Positions 16,285 to 25,299 are shown, counted from the first letter of the stretch. The stretch: DNA of 64,000 bases from Methylopila sp. Yamaguchi (GCF_002897035.1 NZ_BAUX01000005.1:62001-126000), one strand, 5' to 3'. A program made the numbers and translations. Notes: generated by a model not told the origin, from the sequence alone.

Positions 16285-18926
16285 GCGGCGATCCTCCAGC
16301 GGGGAGCAAGGGTTTCGAGAACGGCGAGCAGCGTCGGCCGGTCGAATTTGGACACGCACTCGCTGAAGCCGGCGGCGGCCGCCTTCTCGTATTCGGCGGC
16401 GGAGCCGGTCGAGGTCAGCGCCAGCATCGGCGCGTGGGCGGCGTGGGGCTCGGCTCGGAGGGCCGCAGCCAAGGCGAAGCCGTCCATCTCCGGCATGTCG
16501 AGATCCGCAATCACGGCGTCGAAGCTACGGCCTCGCTGCACGAGCGCGAGAGCGTCCGCGCCGCTTCCCGCCGCGGCGACGCGGTAGCCGGCCGCCGAGA
16601 GCACCGGCGTCAGCATGTTCAGGAAGAACGCGCTGTCGTCGACCAGCAGAACGCTCGGCTGGGCGTTGCGCTCATGCGGACGCTCCTTGCGGGTCATCCA
16701 ATCGTCGAAGGCGAGAGTGAGGTAGTGCGCGATGTCGATGATCTCGGTCGCCTTGCCCGCCAGCACCGAGGTGCCGAGGATGCCGGGCACGATCGACGCC
16801 GCGCTGATTTCGACCGCCTGCTCGACGATGTCGAGGATCTCGTCGACCATGAGGCCGACCGAACGGTCCTCGTCGGTGAAGACCAGCAGCGCCTGCTGGC
16901 CCTCCCCCGACATCATTCCGTCGCCGACCGGGATGAGCGGCATCAGGCCGCCGCGGTACTGCACGATCGGCCGTCCGTCGGTGACTTCGATGGTGGAGGC
17001 GTCGATCATCTCGAGGCGCGTCACGAGGGCGAGCGGCACCGCCTTGGGCGCCATCCCGCCGGCCCGGAACAGCAGCAGCGACATGACGAGGTCCTGGTCG
17101 ACCACGGCCGCGGGCTCCTTCGCCTGCATGCTCTCGTGGGCGTCCGCTGGGCCGACCGCCGAGGCGAGGCCGTTCGGGTCGAGGATCAGGATCACCGACC
17201 CGTCCCCGAGGATGGTGGTGCCCGAGAACAGGCCGATGTGGTTCAGCCGCGAAGCCATCGGCTTGACCACGATCTCCTCGGTGTGAAGCACGTCGTCGAC
17301 CACGATGCCGAAGACGTTCTCGCCCACCTGCGAGATCACGACGAAGGCGTCGTCGGCGGTCTCCTCGGAAGCCGCCGCGAGGCCGAGCAGGCCGCGCAGG
17401 CGCACGAGCGGCAGCAGGCGGTCGCGCAGGCGCAGCAGCGAGGCGTCGCCGATCCGCTCGATGCGATGTTCGCTGCCGGGGCGGGCGCGCACCAGCTCGG
17501 TGACCGCGACCTGCGGGATCGCGAAGGTCTCGCCGGCGGAGGTCACCATCAGCGCGGAGACGATGGCGAGGGTAAGCGGGATGCGGATGATGACCGCGGA
17601 GCCCTTGCCCTGGGTCGAGCGCAGGTCGACCGCGCCGCCGATCAGCTCGATGTTGGAGCGCACCACGTCCATGCCGACGCCGCGGCCGGAGACGCTGGTG
17701 ATCGCCGCAGCGGTCGAAAAGCCCGGCGCGAAGATGAAGCGGTGGATCTGCGCGTCCGACATCTTCTCGACGTCGGCCTCGGTCGCGAGGCCGTTCGCGA
17801 CGGCCTTCTTGCGGATGCGATCGGTGTCGAGGCCGCGGCCGTCGTCGCCGATCTCCACGATGATGTGGCCGCCCTGATGGTAGGCCGCGAGCTTGATCGT
17901 GCCCGTCTCGGGCTTGCCTGCGGCCAGACGCTCCGCGGGCGTCTCGAGCCCATGGTCCGCGCAGTTGCGCACCATGTGGGTGAGCGGGTCCTTGATGAGG
18001 TCCAGCACCTGCCGGTCGAGTTCGGTCTCCGCGCCTTCGGTCACGAGCTCGATCTTCTTGCCGAGATCGGCGGAGAGGTCGCGCACGATGCGCGGCATGG
18101 CGCGCCAGGCCGCGCCGATCGGCTGCATCCGGGTCTTCATCACCCCTTCCTGCAGCTGGGCGGTGACGTGGCTCAGGCGCTGCAGCGACGCGCCGAAGTC
18201 CTTCTCGCCGTGCCGGCGGACGATGTCGGTGAGCTGGTTGCGGGTGAGCACCAGCTCCGAGACCATGGTCATCAGGCGGTCGAGGGTGTCGACGCCGACG
18301 CGGATCGTCTGGCCGGCGAGCGCGCTCTCGGCGCGGGCGTCGTCGCCGCCGCCGTCGATTGCCTTCAGGACCGGCGCAGTCTTGGCCGGCGCTTCGGCGA
18401 CCGGCGCAGGCGCAGGCGCCGGAGCGGGCTTGGCGGCCAACTCGGGGCCAGGGGTTTCGCGGAAGGCGCGCTCCAGCTCGTCAAGCGACACCTCGCCGAC
18501 GCGCAGCTCGCGGCCGAGCGTGGGATCGATCTTGGGCGCGGGAGGGTTCGCGGCCTCGACCGCCTTCCGCTCCAGCTCGAGTATGATGTCGTGGTCGTCG
18601 CCGCTCGGCTCGGCGCCGGTGCGCTCGAGATCGGCCAGGATCTCCTTGATCCGATCGATCGCGGCGAGGATCAGCGTGACGGCGTCCGGGGTCGGCATGG
18701 CGCCGTTCCGGAACTCGCCCATCAGCGTCTCGGCGGCGTGGGCGAGCGCTTCAAGGCGGGACAGTCCGAGGAAACCGCAGGTGCCCTTAACCGTGTGCAC
18801 CAGCCGGAAGATGTTTCCGAGAATGCTGGCGTTGGTCGGCTCCTGTTCGAAACGAACAAGCTCGACGTCGACGAAATCAAGGTTTTCTGCAGTTTCGGTC
18901 AGAAAGTCGCGCAGCAGCTCGTCCAT
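16281..18926 (-). CDS. cheA: Hybrid chemotaxis histidine kinase CheA with two CheW domains and a receiver
   Basis: 881-aa kinase. Order: HPt (1-105, phospho-His44 in LVHTVKGTCGFLG), an Ala/Pro linker (~165-200) replacing a clear P2 domain, dimerisation domain (GVDTLDRLMTMVSELVLTRNQL), HATPase (MVRNCADHGLETP; EIGDDGRGLD; SGRGVGMDVV), CheW-like domain 1, a second CheW-like domain (LALVTRLEMIDASTIEV), and a C-terminal receiver (~750-881; VLLVDDSAFFLN, IADLDMPEMDGFA). The receiver's conserved Lys appears replaced: the usual KPF segment reads CVSKFDRP. Such CheA-REC hybrids are common in Alphaproteobacteria. First gene of the operon, GGGGGAGGGG ribosome site before the ATG. Confidence 0.95.
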   Translation of the reverse strand: MDELLRDFLTETAENLDFVDVELVRFEQEPTNASILGNIFRLVHTVKGTCGFLGLSRLEALAHAAETLMGEFRNGAMPTPDAVTLILAAIDRIKEILADLERTGAEPSGDDHDIILELERKAVEAANPPAPKIDPTLGRELRVGEVSLDELERAFRETPGPELAAKPAPAPAPAPVAEAPAKTAPVLKAIDGGGDDARAESALAGQTIRVGVDTLDRLMTMVSELVLTRNQLTDIVRRHGEKDFGASLQRLSHVTAQLQEGVMKTRMQPIGAAWRAMPRIVRDLSADLGKKIELVTEGAETELDRQVLDLIKDPLTHMVRNCADHGLETPAERLAAGKPETGTIKLAAYHQGGHIIVEIGDDGRGLDTDRIRKKAVANGLATEADVEKMSDAQIHRFIFAPGFSTAAAITSVSGRGVGMDVVRSNIELIGGAVDLRSTQGKGSAVIIRIPLTLAIVSALMVTSAGETFAIPQVAVTELVRARPGSEHRIERIGDASLLRLRDRLLPLVRLRGLLGLAAASEETADDAFVVISQVGENVFGIVVDDVLHTEEIVVKPMASRLNHIGLFSGTTILGDGSVILILDPNGLASAVGPADAHESMQAKEPAAVVDQDLVMSLLLFRAGGMAPKAVPLALVTRLEMIDASTIEVTDGRPIVQYRGGLMPLIPVGDGMMSGEGQQALLVFTDEDRSVGLMVDEILDIVEQAVEISAASIVPGILGTSVLAGKATEIIDIAHYLTLAFDDWMTRKERPHERNAQPSVLLVDDSAFFLNMLTPVLSAAGYRVAAAGSGADALALVQRGRSFDAVIADLDMPEMDGFALAAALRAEPHAAHAPMLALTSTGSAAEYEKAAAAGFSECVSKFDRPTLLAVLETLAPRWRIAA

Positions 18927-19040
18927 TCACCCCTCCCCCGGAGACGCAACGAACAGGCGCTTCTCGGTACATAGAAGAGTGTCCTGCAAAAAGCATAACG
19001 GATGGTTGCGGGTTGCGCTCCCGTTAGAGTAATCGCCCGA

Positions 19041-19973
19041 TTAAGTTCGGCGACGCGCGAGCCCAAGCACGACCACGTTTCCAACCGCCACGAGCGCGAC
19101 GCCGACGAGGGCGGACGCGGTCCAGGCGTAGCTCTCGAACACGCTGGAGATCGCGAGCGCGACCACCGGGAACAGCACCGTCGCGAACCCGGCGCGGGCG
19201 GGGCCGATTCGCTTGAGCAACGCCAGATAGGCCAGGAAGGCCGCGACCGACGAGCCGGCGGCGAGCCATAGCAGCGACAGCCCGTAGGACCAGGTCGGCT
19301 CGAAATCGAACGCAGCGCCGGACGCCAGCGCCGCCGTCAGCAGCCAGAGCGTCCCGTAGATCATGCCCCAGGCCGTCGCCGCGAGATCCGGGACCTCGCG
19401 CTGGATCACGCTCGAGATCATGTTGCCGAGGCAGAAGCAGAGCGTGCCGGCGACGCACAACGCGAGTCCGCCGAGGGCGGCGGCCCCGAATCCGGCCGAC
19501 GCGATCTGCGGCAGATAGAGCAAGCCGACGCCCGCCACGCCCAGCGCCGCCCCCACGAGCACCCGGATCTCGATGGCCCGTCGGAAGAACAGCGCGCCGA
19601 GCGCGAGGTTGATCGGCGAGGCGAGCGCGAACACCACCGCGAGCAGGCCCGAGGGGACGTGAGCGCCGGCGTGGTAGAACAGCAGGAAGTTGGTGGAGTA
19701 CATCAGCAGGCCCGCGAGCGCGAACCTGGCGTGCGTCCGCAGCGGAAGTCGCAACGGCTCCCGTCGCGCCACCGCGATTGCGAGGCAGAGCAGCGCGGAC
19801 AGCCCGAAGCGCCAGACCAGCGAGACGACGGGCGCCACGACGCCGAGCTGGTGATGGAGCGCGATCCAGCTCGTCCCCCAAACGGTGACGAGCACCACAT
19901 AGAGACCAAGGTCCGTACGTCCGAGCGCGCTCGGGGCGGTCGGCGTAGCCGTCTGGGCGGTGACTCTCGACAT
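19041..19973 (-). CDS. EamA/DMT family transporter
   Basis: 310-aa inner-membrane protein with ten predicted hydrophobic helices in two EamA repeats (first YVVLVTVWGTSWIALHHQLG, second around GMIYGTLWLLTAALASG), the layout of drug/metabolite transporters of the RhaT/PecM type. Helix 3-4 holds the YSTNFLLFYHAGAHVPSGLLAVVFA motif and the repeat end FPVVALAISSVFE. Substrate is unknown; relatives export amino acids, purines or drugs. A perfect palindrome 28 bp upstream of the start may be its operator. It lies 114 bp upstream of cheA on the same strand, probably separately transcribed. Confidence 0.88.
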   Translation of the reverse strand: MSRVTAQTATPTAPSALGRTDLGLYVVLVTVWGTSWIALHHQLGVVAPVVSLVWRFGLSALLCLAIAVARREPLRLPLRTHARFALAGLLMYSTNFLLFYHAGAHVPSGLLAVVFALASPINLALGALFFRRAIEIRVLVGAALGVAGVGLLYLPQIASAGFGAAALGGLALCVAGTLCFCLGNMISSVIQREVPDLAATAWGMIYGTLWLLTAALASGAAFDFEPTWSYGLSLLWLAAGSSVAAFLAYLALLKRIGPARAGFATVLFPVVALAISSVFESYAWTASALVGVALVAVGNVVVLGLARRRT

Positions 19974-20000
19974 GCGCGTCCGTTCGGCGGAGGTCGCTGA

Positions 20001-20023
20001 GCGTTCCGGTTAGACCGGAACGC
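20001..20023. promoter_or_regulatory. Perfect 10+3+10 palindrome between EamA and CDF transporter genes
   Basis: 20001-20010 and 20014-20023 are exact inverted repeats (GCGTTCCGGT / ACCGGAACGC) around TAG. No T tract follows on either strand, so it looks like a dimeric-regulator operator instead of a terminator. It is 28 bp from the EamA start and 118 bp from the metal exporter start. The regulator is not identified. Confidence 0.5.
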
Positions 20024-20140
20024 GGCGCCGCGACAGCGCGGATCCGTGATGTTCGCCATCGCAATGCGTGATGGCCCGCTTGACGGAGCGGAGCGTCAGG
20101 CCGACCTCCCACGAACGCCGCACGCGGAAGGAGAGCCGTC

Positions 20141-21160
20141 ATGCACGTCGCCGAGAACGGCCGTATCGCTGCGGTCCATGTTCACGAGCATCGCTTCCTC
20201 GGTCAGGACCATGCGCGCAACGAGCGCCGAACCCTCACGGTGGTCGCGGTCACCGCGACCATGATGGTGGTCGAGATCGTCGCCGGCTGGGCCTACGGAT
20301 CGATGGCCCTGACCGCCGACGGCTGGCACATGGCGACCCACGCAGGCGCGATCGGTGTGGCGGCCCTCGCCTACCGCTTTGCGTCGACGCACGCGACCGA
20401 CCCACGGTTCGCCTTCGGAGCGGGAAAGGTCGGCGATCTCGCGGGCTTCGCGAGCGCTATCATCCTCGGCGTCGTCGCCCTCGGGATCGGCTACGAGTCG
20501 CTGCTCCGCCTGGCCTCGCCCCAGCCCGTCGCCTATCTCGAGGCGAGCGTGGTGGCGGCAGTCGGGCTCGCCGTGAACGTGATCTGCGCGCTGCTGCTCG
20601 GCCATGGCCACGATCACGGCCACAGCCATCACCATGACCATGGCCATCACCATGACCATGGCCACCGCCATGACCACCGCGATCGGGAGCACGGGCACGG
20701 GCACTCGCACAGCGGGCACGCCGACCACAACATGCGCGGCGCCTATCTGCATGTGCTGGCGGACGCGCTCACCTCGGTGCTCGCGATCGCGGGTCTGATC
20801 GCCGGCTGGAGTTTCGGCTGGAGCTGGGTCGATCCCGCGATCGGCGTCGTCGGCGCCGTGGTGATCGCCGTCTGGTCGATCGGGCTTGCGCGCGATAGCG
20901 GGCGGGTGCTGCTGGACGCGACCTCGAACGACGATCTGGCGGAAGCGATCCGCAAACGGCTCGAAACCGGAGACGTCCGGGTGTCGGACCTCCACATCTG
21001 GCGGGTGGGACCAGGCCACATGGCGGCGATCGTCGCGGTGGTGACGCACCGCTCTGAAGAGCCGGCGGCCTACAAGGCCCGCCTCGCGGACCTCGCGGCG
21101 CTGAGCCACGTGACCGTCGAGGTGAACCTGTGCCGCGACCATCCGAGGGTCGCGGCGTGA
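20141..21160 (+). CDS. dmeF: CDF family divalent metal exporter with His-rich loop (DmeF-like)
   Basis: 339-aa cation diffusion facilitator in the inner membrane, proton-driven efflux of Co/Ni/Zn-type ions. TM2 and TM5 metal sites are visible as ALTADGWHMATHAG and HVLADALTSVLAI. Between TM4 and TM5 is a ~50-residue loop made almost only of His, Asp and Gly (GHGHDHGHSHHHDHGHHHDH and on), and the N-terminus also has HVHEHRF. The C-terminal cytoplasmic domain is present. The His-rich loop and sequence style match DmeF cobalt/nickel exporters of Rhizobiales; an RcnR/DmeR repressor gene, usual neighbour of dmeF, is not beside it. Metal specificity is inference. Confidence 0.85.
   Translation: MHVAENGRIAAVHVHEHRFLGQDHARNERRTLTVVAVTATMMVVEIVAGWAYGSMALTADGWHMATHAGAIGVAALAYRFASTHATDPRFAFGAGKVGDLAGFASAIILGVVALGIGYESLLRLASPQPVAYLEASVVAAVGLAVNVICALLLGHGHDHGHSHHHDHGHHHDHGHRHDHRDREHGHGHSHSGHADHNMRGAYLHVLADALTSVLAIAGLIAGWSFGWSWVDPAIGVVGAVVIAVWSIGLARDSGRVLLDATSNDDLAEAIRKRLETGDVRVSDLHIWRVGPGHMAAIVAVVTHRSEEPAAYKARLADLAALSHVTVEVNLCRDHPRVAA
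20625..20660 (+). repeat. 18-bp tandem duplication in the His-rich loop
   Basis: Two exact 18-bp copies (20625-20642 and 20643-20660) encoding a His-His-Asp-His-Gly type unit, flanked by degenerate further copies. This is where length would vary between strains by slippage. Confidence 0.85.
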
Positions 21161-21164
21161 GGCG

Positions 21165-22535
21165 TCAGTAGGCGAACTCGGCGAACACCGGATCGACGCG
21201 ACCGCCCCACGACCCGTGGAACTTCGCGAGCAGCGCCTCGGCGAGGGTGGCCTCGTCCTCCACGACCCGCAGTAGCGGCGCGAGGTGGATGCGCTCGTCG
21301 TCGCCGAACAGGTTCACCTTCGCCCGTCGGGCAAGCCCGGCGTCGGCCAGCGCCAGCACGTCGCGGGCGACCTCCAGCACGGACCGGTTGCGGATCCGCG
21401 CCTTCAGCCCCTCGCGGGGCACGTCGTCGCGCAGGCTCTGCCGCTCCTCGGCGGTCCAATGCTTCACGAGCTCCCAGGCCGCGTCGAGGCTCTGCTCGTC
21501 GTAAAGCAGGCCGACCCAGAACGACGGCAGCGCGCAGATGCGGCCGGTCGGTCCGGAGTCCGCGCCGCGCATCTCGAGGTAGCGCTTCAGCCGCACCTCG
21601 GGGAAAATCGTGCTCAGGTGGTTCGCCCAGTCCGCCACGGTCGCGCGCTCGCCCGGGAGCTGCGGGAGCTGTCCCGCCAGCAGGTCGCGGAAGGAGGCGC
21701 CGGCCACGTCGTGGTAGTGGTCGCCGCGTTTCACGAAATACATCGGCACGTCGAGCGCGTAGTCGACGTAGCGCTCGAAGCCCATGCCAGGGTCGAAGGC
21801 CCAGGGGAGCATGCCGGCGCGGCTGTTGTCGGTGTCGCGCCAGATCTCGGAGCGGGCCGAGACGAAGCCGTTGGGCCTGCCCTCGGTGAAGGGCGAGTTC
21901 GCGAACAGCGCGGTCGCGATCGGCTGCAGCGCAAGGCTCACCCGGAGCTTGTGGACCATGTCGGCTTCGCTGGAGAAGTCGAGGTTCACCTGCACCGTCG
22001 AGGTCCGGTACATCATGTCGAGGCCGCGTGAGCCGACCTTCGGCATGTAGCGGGTCATGATGTCGTAGCGGCCCTTGGGCATGACCGGCGTCTCGGCCAG
22101 CGTCCACTTCGGACTCATGCCGAGGCCAAGGAAGCCGAGGCCCAGCGGCTCCGCCACCTGCCTGACCTGCGCGAGATGCGCGTGAAGCTCCGAACAGGTC
22201 TGGTGGATGGTTTCGAGCGGCGCGCCGGACAGCTCGAACTGCCCGCCCGGCTCCAGGCTGATGGCGCCGCCGCCGGTGACATCGAACAGGCCGATGATGC
22301 GGCCGTCCTCCATGATCGGCTCCCAGCCGAGCAGGAGCTGCATGCCTTCGAGCAGCGCGCGGATCCCGTCGGGACCTTCATAGGGAACAGGCGAAAGATC
22401 CGCGCGGCGGAACGGGAACTTCTCGTGCTCGGTGCCGATCCGGAAGCTTTCGACGGGCTTGGAGCCCGCCTCGAACCACGCGACGAGTTCGTCCCGCGAC
22501 GTGATGAAGGTCGGATCGATCTGGTCGCGTGCCAT
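21165..22535 (-). CDS. gshA: Glutamate-cysteine ligase, GCS2 (plant/alphaproteobacterial) type
   Basis: 456-aa enzyme catalysing ATP-dependent joining of glutamate and cysteine, first step of glutathione synthesis, cytosolic. Recognisable GCS2 blocks: SFRIGTEHEKFPFRR, ISLEPGGQFELSGAPLETIHQTC, MTRYMPKVGSRGLDMMYRTS, TVQVNLDFSSEADM, and LKRYLEMRGADSGP. Length and motifs match the type shared by plants and Rhizobiales. gshB is not in the window. The stop lies 4 bp from the convergent metal exporter stop. Glutathione also supports peroxide and metal tolerance, but no co-regulation is visible. Confidence 0.95.
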   Translation of the reverse strand: MARDQIDPTFITSRDELVAWFEAGSKPVESFRIGTEHEKFPFRRADLSPVPYEGPDGIRALLEGMQLLLGWEPIMEDGRIIGLFDVTGGGAISLEPGGQFELSGAPLETIHQTCSELHAHLAQVRQVAEPLGLGFLGLGMSPKWTLAETPVMPKGRYDIMTRYMPKVGSRGLDMMYRTSTVQVNLDFSSEADMVHKLRVSLALQPIATALFANSPFTEGRPNGFVSARSEIWRDTDNSRAGMLPWAFDPGMGFERYVDYALDVPMYFVKRGDHYHDVAGASFRDLLAGQLPQLPGERATVADWANHLSTIFPEVRLKRYLEMRGADSGPTGRICALPSFWVGLLYDEQSLDAAWELVKHWTAEERQSLRDDVPREGLKARIRNRSVLEVARDVLALADAGLARRAKVNLFGDDERIHLAPLLRVVEDEATLAEALLAKFHGSWGGRVDPVFAEFAY

Positions 22536-22602
22536 GGGCGGCTTTCAGCGGAGGAAGGCCGCAGACAGGTAAGGGGTCACGGTTCGGGCGTAAAGGCCGG
22601 CG

Positions 22603-23307
22603 TCAGGAGACGCCGAGCGTGCGGCTCGCCGGAAGCACGACGACCTGCGTGCCGGTCGGGACCCGCTCGTAGAGGTCGATGATGTCCTGGTTCAGCATGC
22701 GCACGCAGCCCGACGACATGGCCCGGCCGATCGAGCGCGGCGCGTTGGTCCCGTGGATCCGGTACATGGTGTCACGGCCGCCCTGGTAGAGGTAGAGCGC
22801 GCGCGCGCCGAGCGGGTTGTCGAGGCCGCCTGGCATGCCGCCGGCCCAGCGCGAATTGAGTTCGGGGTCGCGCGAGATCATGTCGGACGTCGGCGTCCAG
22901 GTCGGCCACACGCCCTTACGCTTGATGGTGGCGCGACCGTTCCACTCCATACCCTGCTTTCCGACGCCGACGCCGTAACGCATGGCGCGGCCGTTCGGGA
23001 GCACGAGATAGAGCAGGCGCGCTTCGGGGTCGACGACGATCGTGCCCGGCGCTTCGCCGGTGGGATCGGAGATGTTTCGCCGCAGAACGGCCGGATGCAG
23101 CATGCGCCAGTTGATCGCCGGCAGCGGGAACTTCTCGTCGGGCTTCGCGCCGTAGACCTCGTCGTAGTTCGCGCCCTCAGGATCGATGAACGCGCGCACG
23201 TCGCTGAGCGGGTTGCTGGCGCAGGCCGCGAGCCCCAGCGGCAGCAGAGCGACGAAGCCGCGGCGAGTCAGCTGTCCGGGCGCGGCGAGAACGTCGTTAC
23301 GCGACAT
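22603..23307 (-). CDS. L,D-transpeptidase, lipoprotein (YkuD), copy 1
   Basis: 234-aa periplasmic transpeptidase that forms 3-3 peptidoglycan cross-links or anchors proteins to the wall. N-terminus carries LTRRGFVALLPLGLAACAS: twin arginines plus a lipobox with Cys29, so a Tat-exported lipoprotein is possible. The YkuD domain (~residues 85-225) has the catalytic RIHGTNAPRSIGRAMSSGCVRMLNQD with nucleophile Cys201. The family motif MPGGLDNPLGARALYLYQG is intact. About half its residues match the neighbouring copy, a tandem duplication. Confidence 0.93.
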   Translation of the reverse strand: MSRNDVLAAPGQLTRRGFVALLPLGLAACASNPLSDVRAFIDPEGANYDEVYGAKPDEKFPLPAINWRMLHPAVLRRNISDPTGEAPGTIVVDPEARLLYLVLPNGRAMRYGVGVGKQGMEWNGRATIKRKGVWPTWTPTSDMISRDPELNSRWAGGMPGGLDNPLGARALYLYQGGRDTMYRIHGTNAPRSIGRAMSSGCVRMLNQDIIDLYERVPTGTQVVVLPASRTLGVS

Positions 23308-23420
23308 GGCATGCGGTCCGATCGTGAGGCAGGTCGACGCCTTCCGCCGAAAGCGACGCCCTGAGCGGGGGAGAATTCAGACGACGCGACGCGCGGAGCC
23401 GGGATCCGCGCGCCGGGAGA

Positions 23421-24167
23421 TCAGGAGCGGACCACGACCTTGGTGCCGAGCGGCACGCGGGAGTAGAGGTCGATCACGTCCTGGTTGAGCATGCGGATGC
23501 AGCCCGAGGAGACGGCCTTGCCGATCGAATAGGGTTCGATCGTGCCGTGGATGCGGAACAGCGTGTCCTTGTCGCCCTGCCAGAGCGCCATGGACCGGGC
23601 GCCGAGCGGGTTGCCGGGGCCGCCCGGCATGCCGTCCTTGTAGGGACGGGCGTGCGGATCACGCGCCACCATCTCTGCCGGCGGATGCCAGTCGGGCCAC
23701 TCGAGCTTGCGGCGGATGTAGGCCTGGCCGTTCCAGGCGAAGCCCTCGCGGCCGACGCCGACGCCGTAGCGGATCGCCGTGCCGTCGTCCTGGACGAGGT
23801 AGAGGAACCGGGCGTGCGGATCGATCACGATCGTGCCCGGGCCTTCGCCCGTGTCGTTCGGAACGGTCTGCTTCAGGAACTTCTGGTCGATCCGGTTGAG
23901 GCTCACCGGCTTCACCGGGAACGGCTCGTCGGTGACGCCGTTCGCGCCGTAGCGCGTCTCGTTCGACGGACCGGAGCCGAAGTTGGGCAGCGGCGACATC
24001 GTCACCGGCGCGACGGGCGCCGGGGTCGCCGCGAACGGCATCGGCTCGACGGCCGGAAGCGGACGCGACTGGGCGCAGGCGGCGAGCGCAAGCGGCAAGA
24101 AGGCGAGCGCTCCGCGCCGTGTCCAGCGCGCGGCCGCAGCCGGGGTCGATTTAGAAGCAGTGGACAT
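23421..24167 (-). CDS. L,D-transpeptidase, lipoprotein (YkuD), copy 2
   Basis: 248-aa paralogue of the downstream gene, 113 bp apart on the same strand. N-terminus WTRRGALAFLPLALAACAQS again combines Arg-Arg and a lipobox Cys. The YkuD core shows GTIVIDPHARFLYLVQDDG, MPGGPGNPLGARSMALWQG and the catalytic RIHGTIEPYSIGKAVSSGCIRMLNQDVIDLY. A ~40-residue Pro/Ala linker precedes the domain, longer than in copy 1, placing it farther from the membrane. Rhizobiales commonly carry many such enzymes because 3-3 cross-links dominate their wall. Confidence 0.93.
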   Translation of the reverse strand: MSTASKSTPAAAARWTRRGALAFLPLALAACAQSRPLPAVEPMPFAATPAPVAPVTMSPLPNFGSGPSNETRYGANGVTDEPFPVKPVSLNRIDQKFLKQTVPNDTGEGPGTIVIDPHARFLYLVQDDGTAIRYGVGVGREGFAWNGQAYIRRKLEWPDWHPPAEMVARDPHARPYKDGMPGGPGNPLGARSMALWQGDKDTLFRIHGTIEPYSIGKAVSSGCIRMLNQDVIDLYSRVPLGTKVVVRS

Positions 24168-24445
24168 GGGCGGGGTTCTTCGCGCGACTCAAAGCTGACC
24201 ATGCCGTCGCAAGCCGACGGCTCCATGACGCCTATACGCCCGTCTACGCACGGACGGCATGCCGAGTTCGCGACCCAGCCGCGATGGCGCCGCACTGCGG
24301 CTTTTCGGCAACGCGGTCCGCGCCGCCGATAGCCGCCCGCTGGGACGCGAAGTGAACTCTCGACGACTATGGTTAACGCGAGGTCAACAGCGGGTAGCGC
24401 TGGGGCGACAGGCCGCAGCCCTCGTCGCAGCCATAGTAGAGGCGA
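24168..24445. other. Intergenic stretch with a CtrA-like half-conserved box
   Basis: 278 bp between rsmE (leftward) and the leftward L,D-transpeptidase copy 2. It contains TTAA-N7-TCAAC at 24373-24388, one mismatch from a CtrA site, about 205 bp upstream of the transpeptidase start. No other signal recognised. Confidence 0.25.
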
Positions 24446-25189
24446 CTATCCCCGCCCGTCCCCCGCCGCGGCCTGCACCAGCGCAAGCGCGGCGACCGCC
24501 GCGGTGTCGGCGCGCAAAATCCGCGGCCCGAGCGAGATCCGGATGGTCGCCGCATGCCGGACGAGCCGCTCCCGCTCCACGGGATCGAAGCCGCCCTCGG
24601 GGCCGATCAAAACGGCGAGCGGTCGTCCCGCGTGAGGGACCAGCGCCGCGACCGGATCGGCGATCTCCGCCGCCTCGTCGCAGAACACCAGCGTCCGGCC
24701 GGCGTCCCAGCCGTCGAGCAGCGGATCGAAGCCGACGGGGTCGTCGATCGCGGGGACGGAGAGCACGCCGCACTGCTCCGCAGCCTCGATCACGTTGGCG
24801 CGCATGCGCTCCAGATTGACCCGGCGGGCCTCGGTGCGGCGGGTGATCACCGGGGTGAGCCGCCCCGCCCCCATCTCCACCGCTTTCTGCACCATGTAGT
24901 CGAGCCGGGCGTGCTTCAGCGGGGCGAACAGGTAGACGAGGTCGTTCGCGGGCGTCTGGGGGCGCAGCAGCCGTTCGCAGGCGACCGTGACGCGCTTCTT
25001 CTCGGCCGCCGCGACCCGCCCGCCCCATTCGCCGTCGCGGCCGTTGAACAGCAGCAGCCCGTCGCCCGCCGCCATCCGCAGGACGTTGCGGAGGTAGTTC
25101 GCCTGGGCGGACTCGAGCGCGACCTCGGCGCCCTCGGCGAGATCCGCCTCGACATGGAGCCGCGTGGTGGAGAAATCATAGTCGGCCAT
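24446..25189 (-). CDS. rsmE: 16S rRNA (uracil-1498-N3)-methyltransferase RsmE
   Basis: 247-aa SPOUT-class methyltransferase acting on U1498 of 16S rRNA. N-terminal PUA-like domain (residues 1-75; HYLRNVLRMAAGD-type motif as ANYLRNVLRMAAGDGLLLFNG), then the SPOUT domain with KHARLDYMVQKAVEMGAGRLTPVITRRTE, and the knot signature VLIGPEGGFDPVERERL followed by ISLGPRILRADTAAVAAL. Length typical. Divergent from ubiA, 128 bp between the starts, a pairing often seen in Rhizobiales (rsmE next to ubiA and gshA), supporting the call. Confidence 0.95.
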   Translation of the reverse strand: MADYDFSTTRLHVEADLAEGAEVALESAQANYLRNVLRMAAGDGLLLFNGRDGEWGGRVAAAEKKRVTVACERLLRPQTPANDLVYLFAPLKHARLDYMVQKAVEMGAGRLTPVITRRTEARRVNLERMRANVIEAAEQCGVLSVPAIDDPVGFDPLLDGWDAGRTLVFCDEAAEIADPVAALVPHAGRPLAVLIGPEGGFDPVERERLVRHAATIRISLGPRILRADTAAVAALALVQAAAGDGRG

Positions 25190-25270
25190 GGGCGTCGCTG
25201 CGTTCCGCGGACTGGCGCGCTCGGCCGGCGCGCGGGGGAAGCGCCGTTCTGGCGCGACAGCTCTTCACCT

Positions 25271-25299
25271 TCAAGCCGCTTCGGCTTCAAGCGGCTTGA
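25271..25299. repeat. Perfect 11-bp inverted repeat upstream of ubiA
   Basis: 25271-25281 and 25289-25299 are exact inverted repeats around a 7-nt loop, in the 128-bp rsmE/ubiA divergent region. It could form an RNA hairpin just before ubiA or be a regulator site. No T tract follows. Confidence 0.5.

Noticed and set aside
20141-21160. Short-repeat stretch in the CDF gene as a CRISPR-like or other array
   Set aside because: The repeats are in frame, encode His/Asp/Gly and have no spacers; they are the metal-binding loop.
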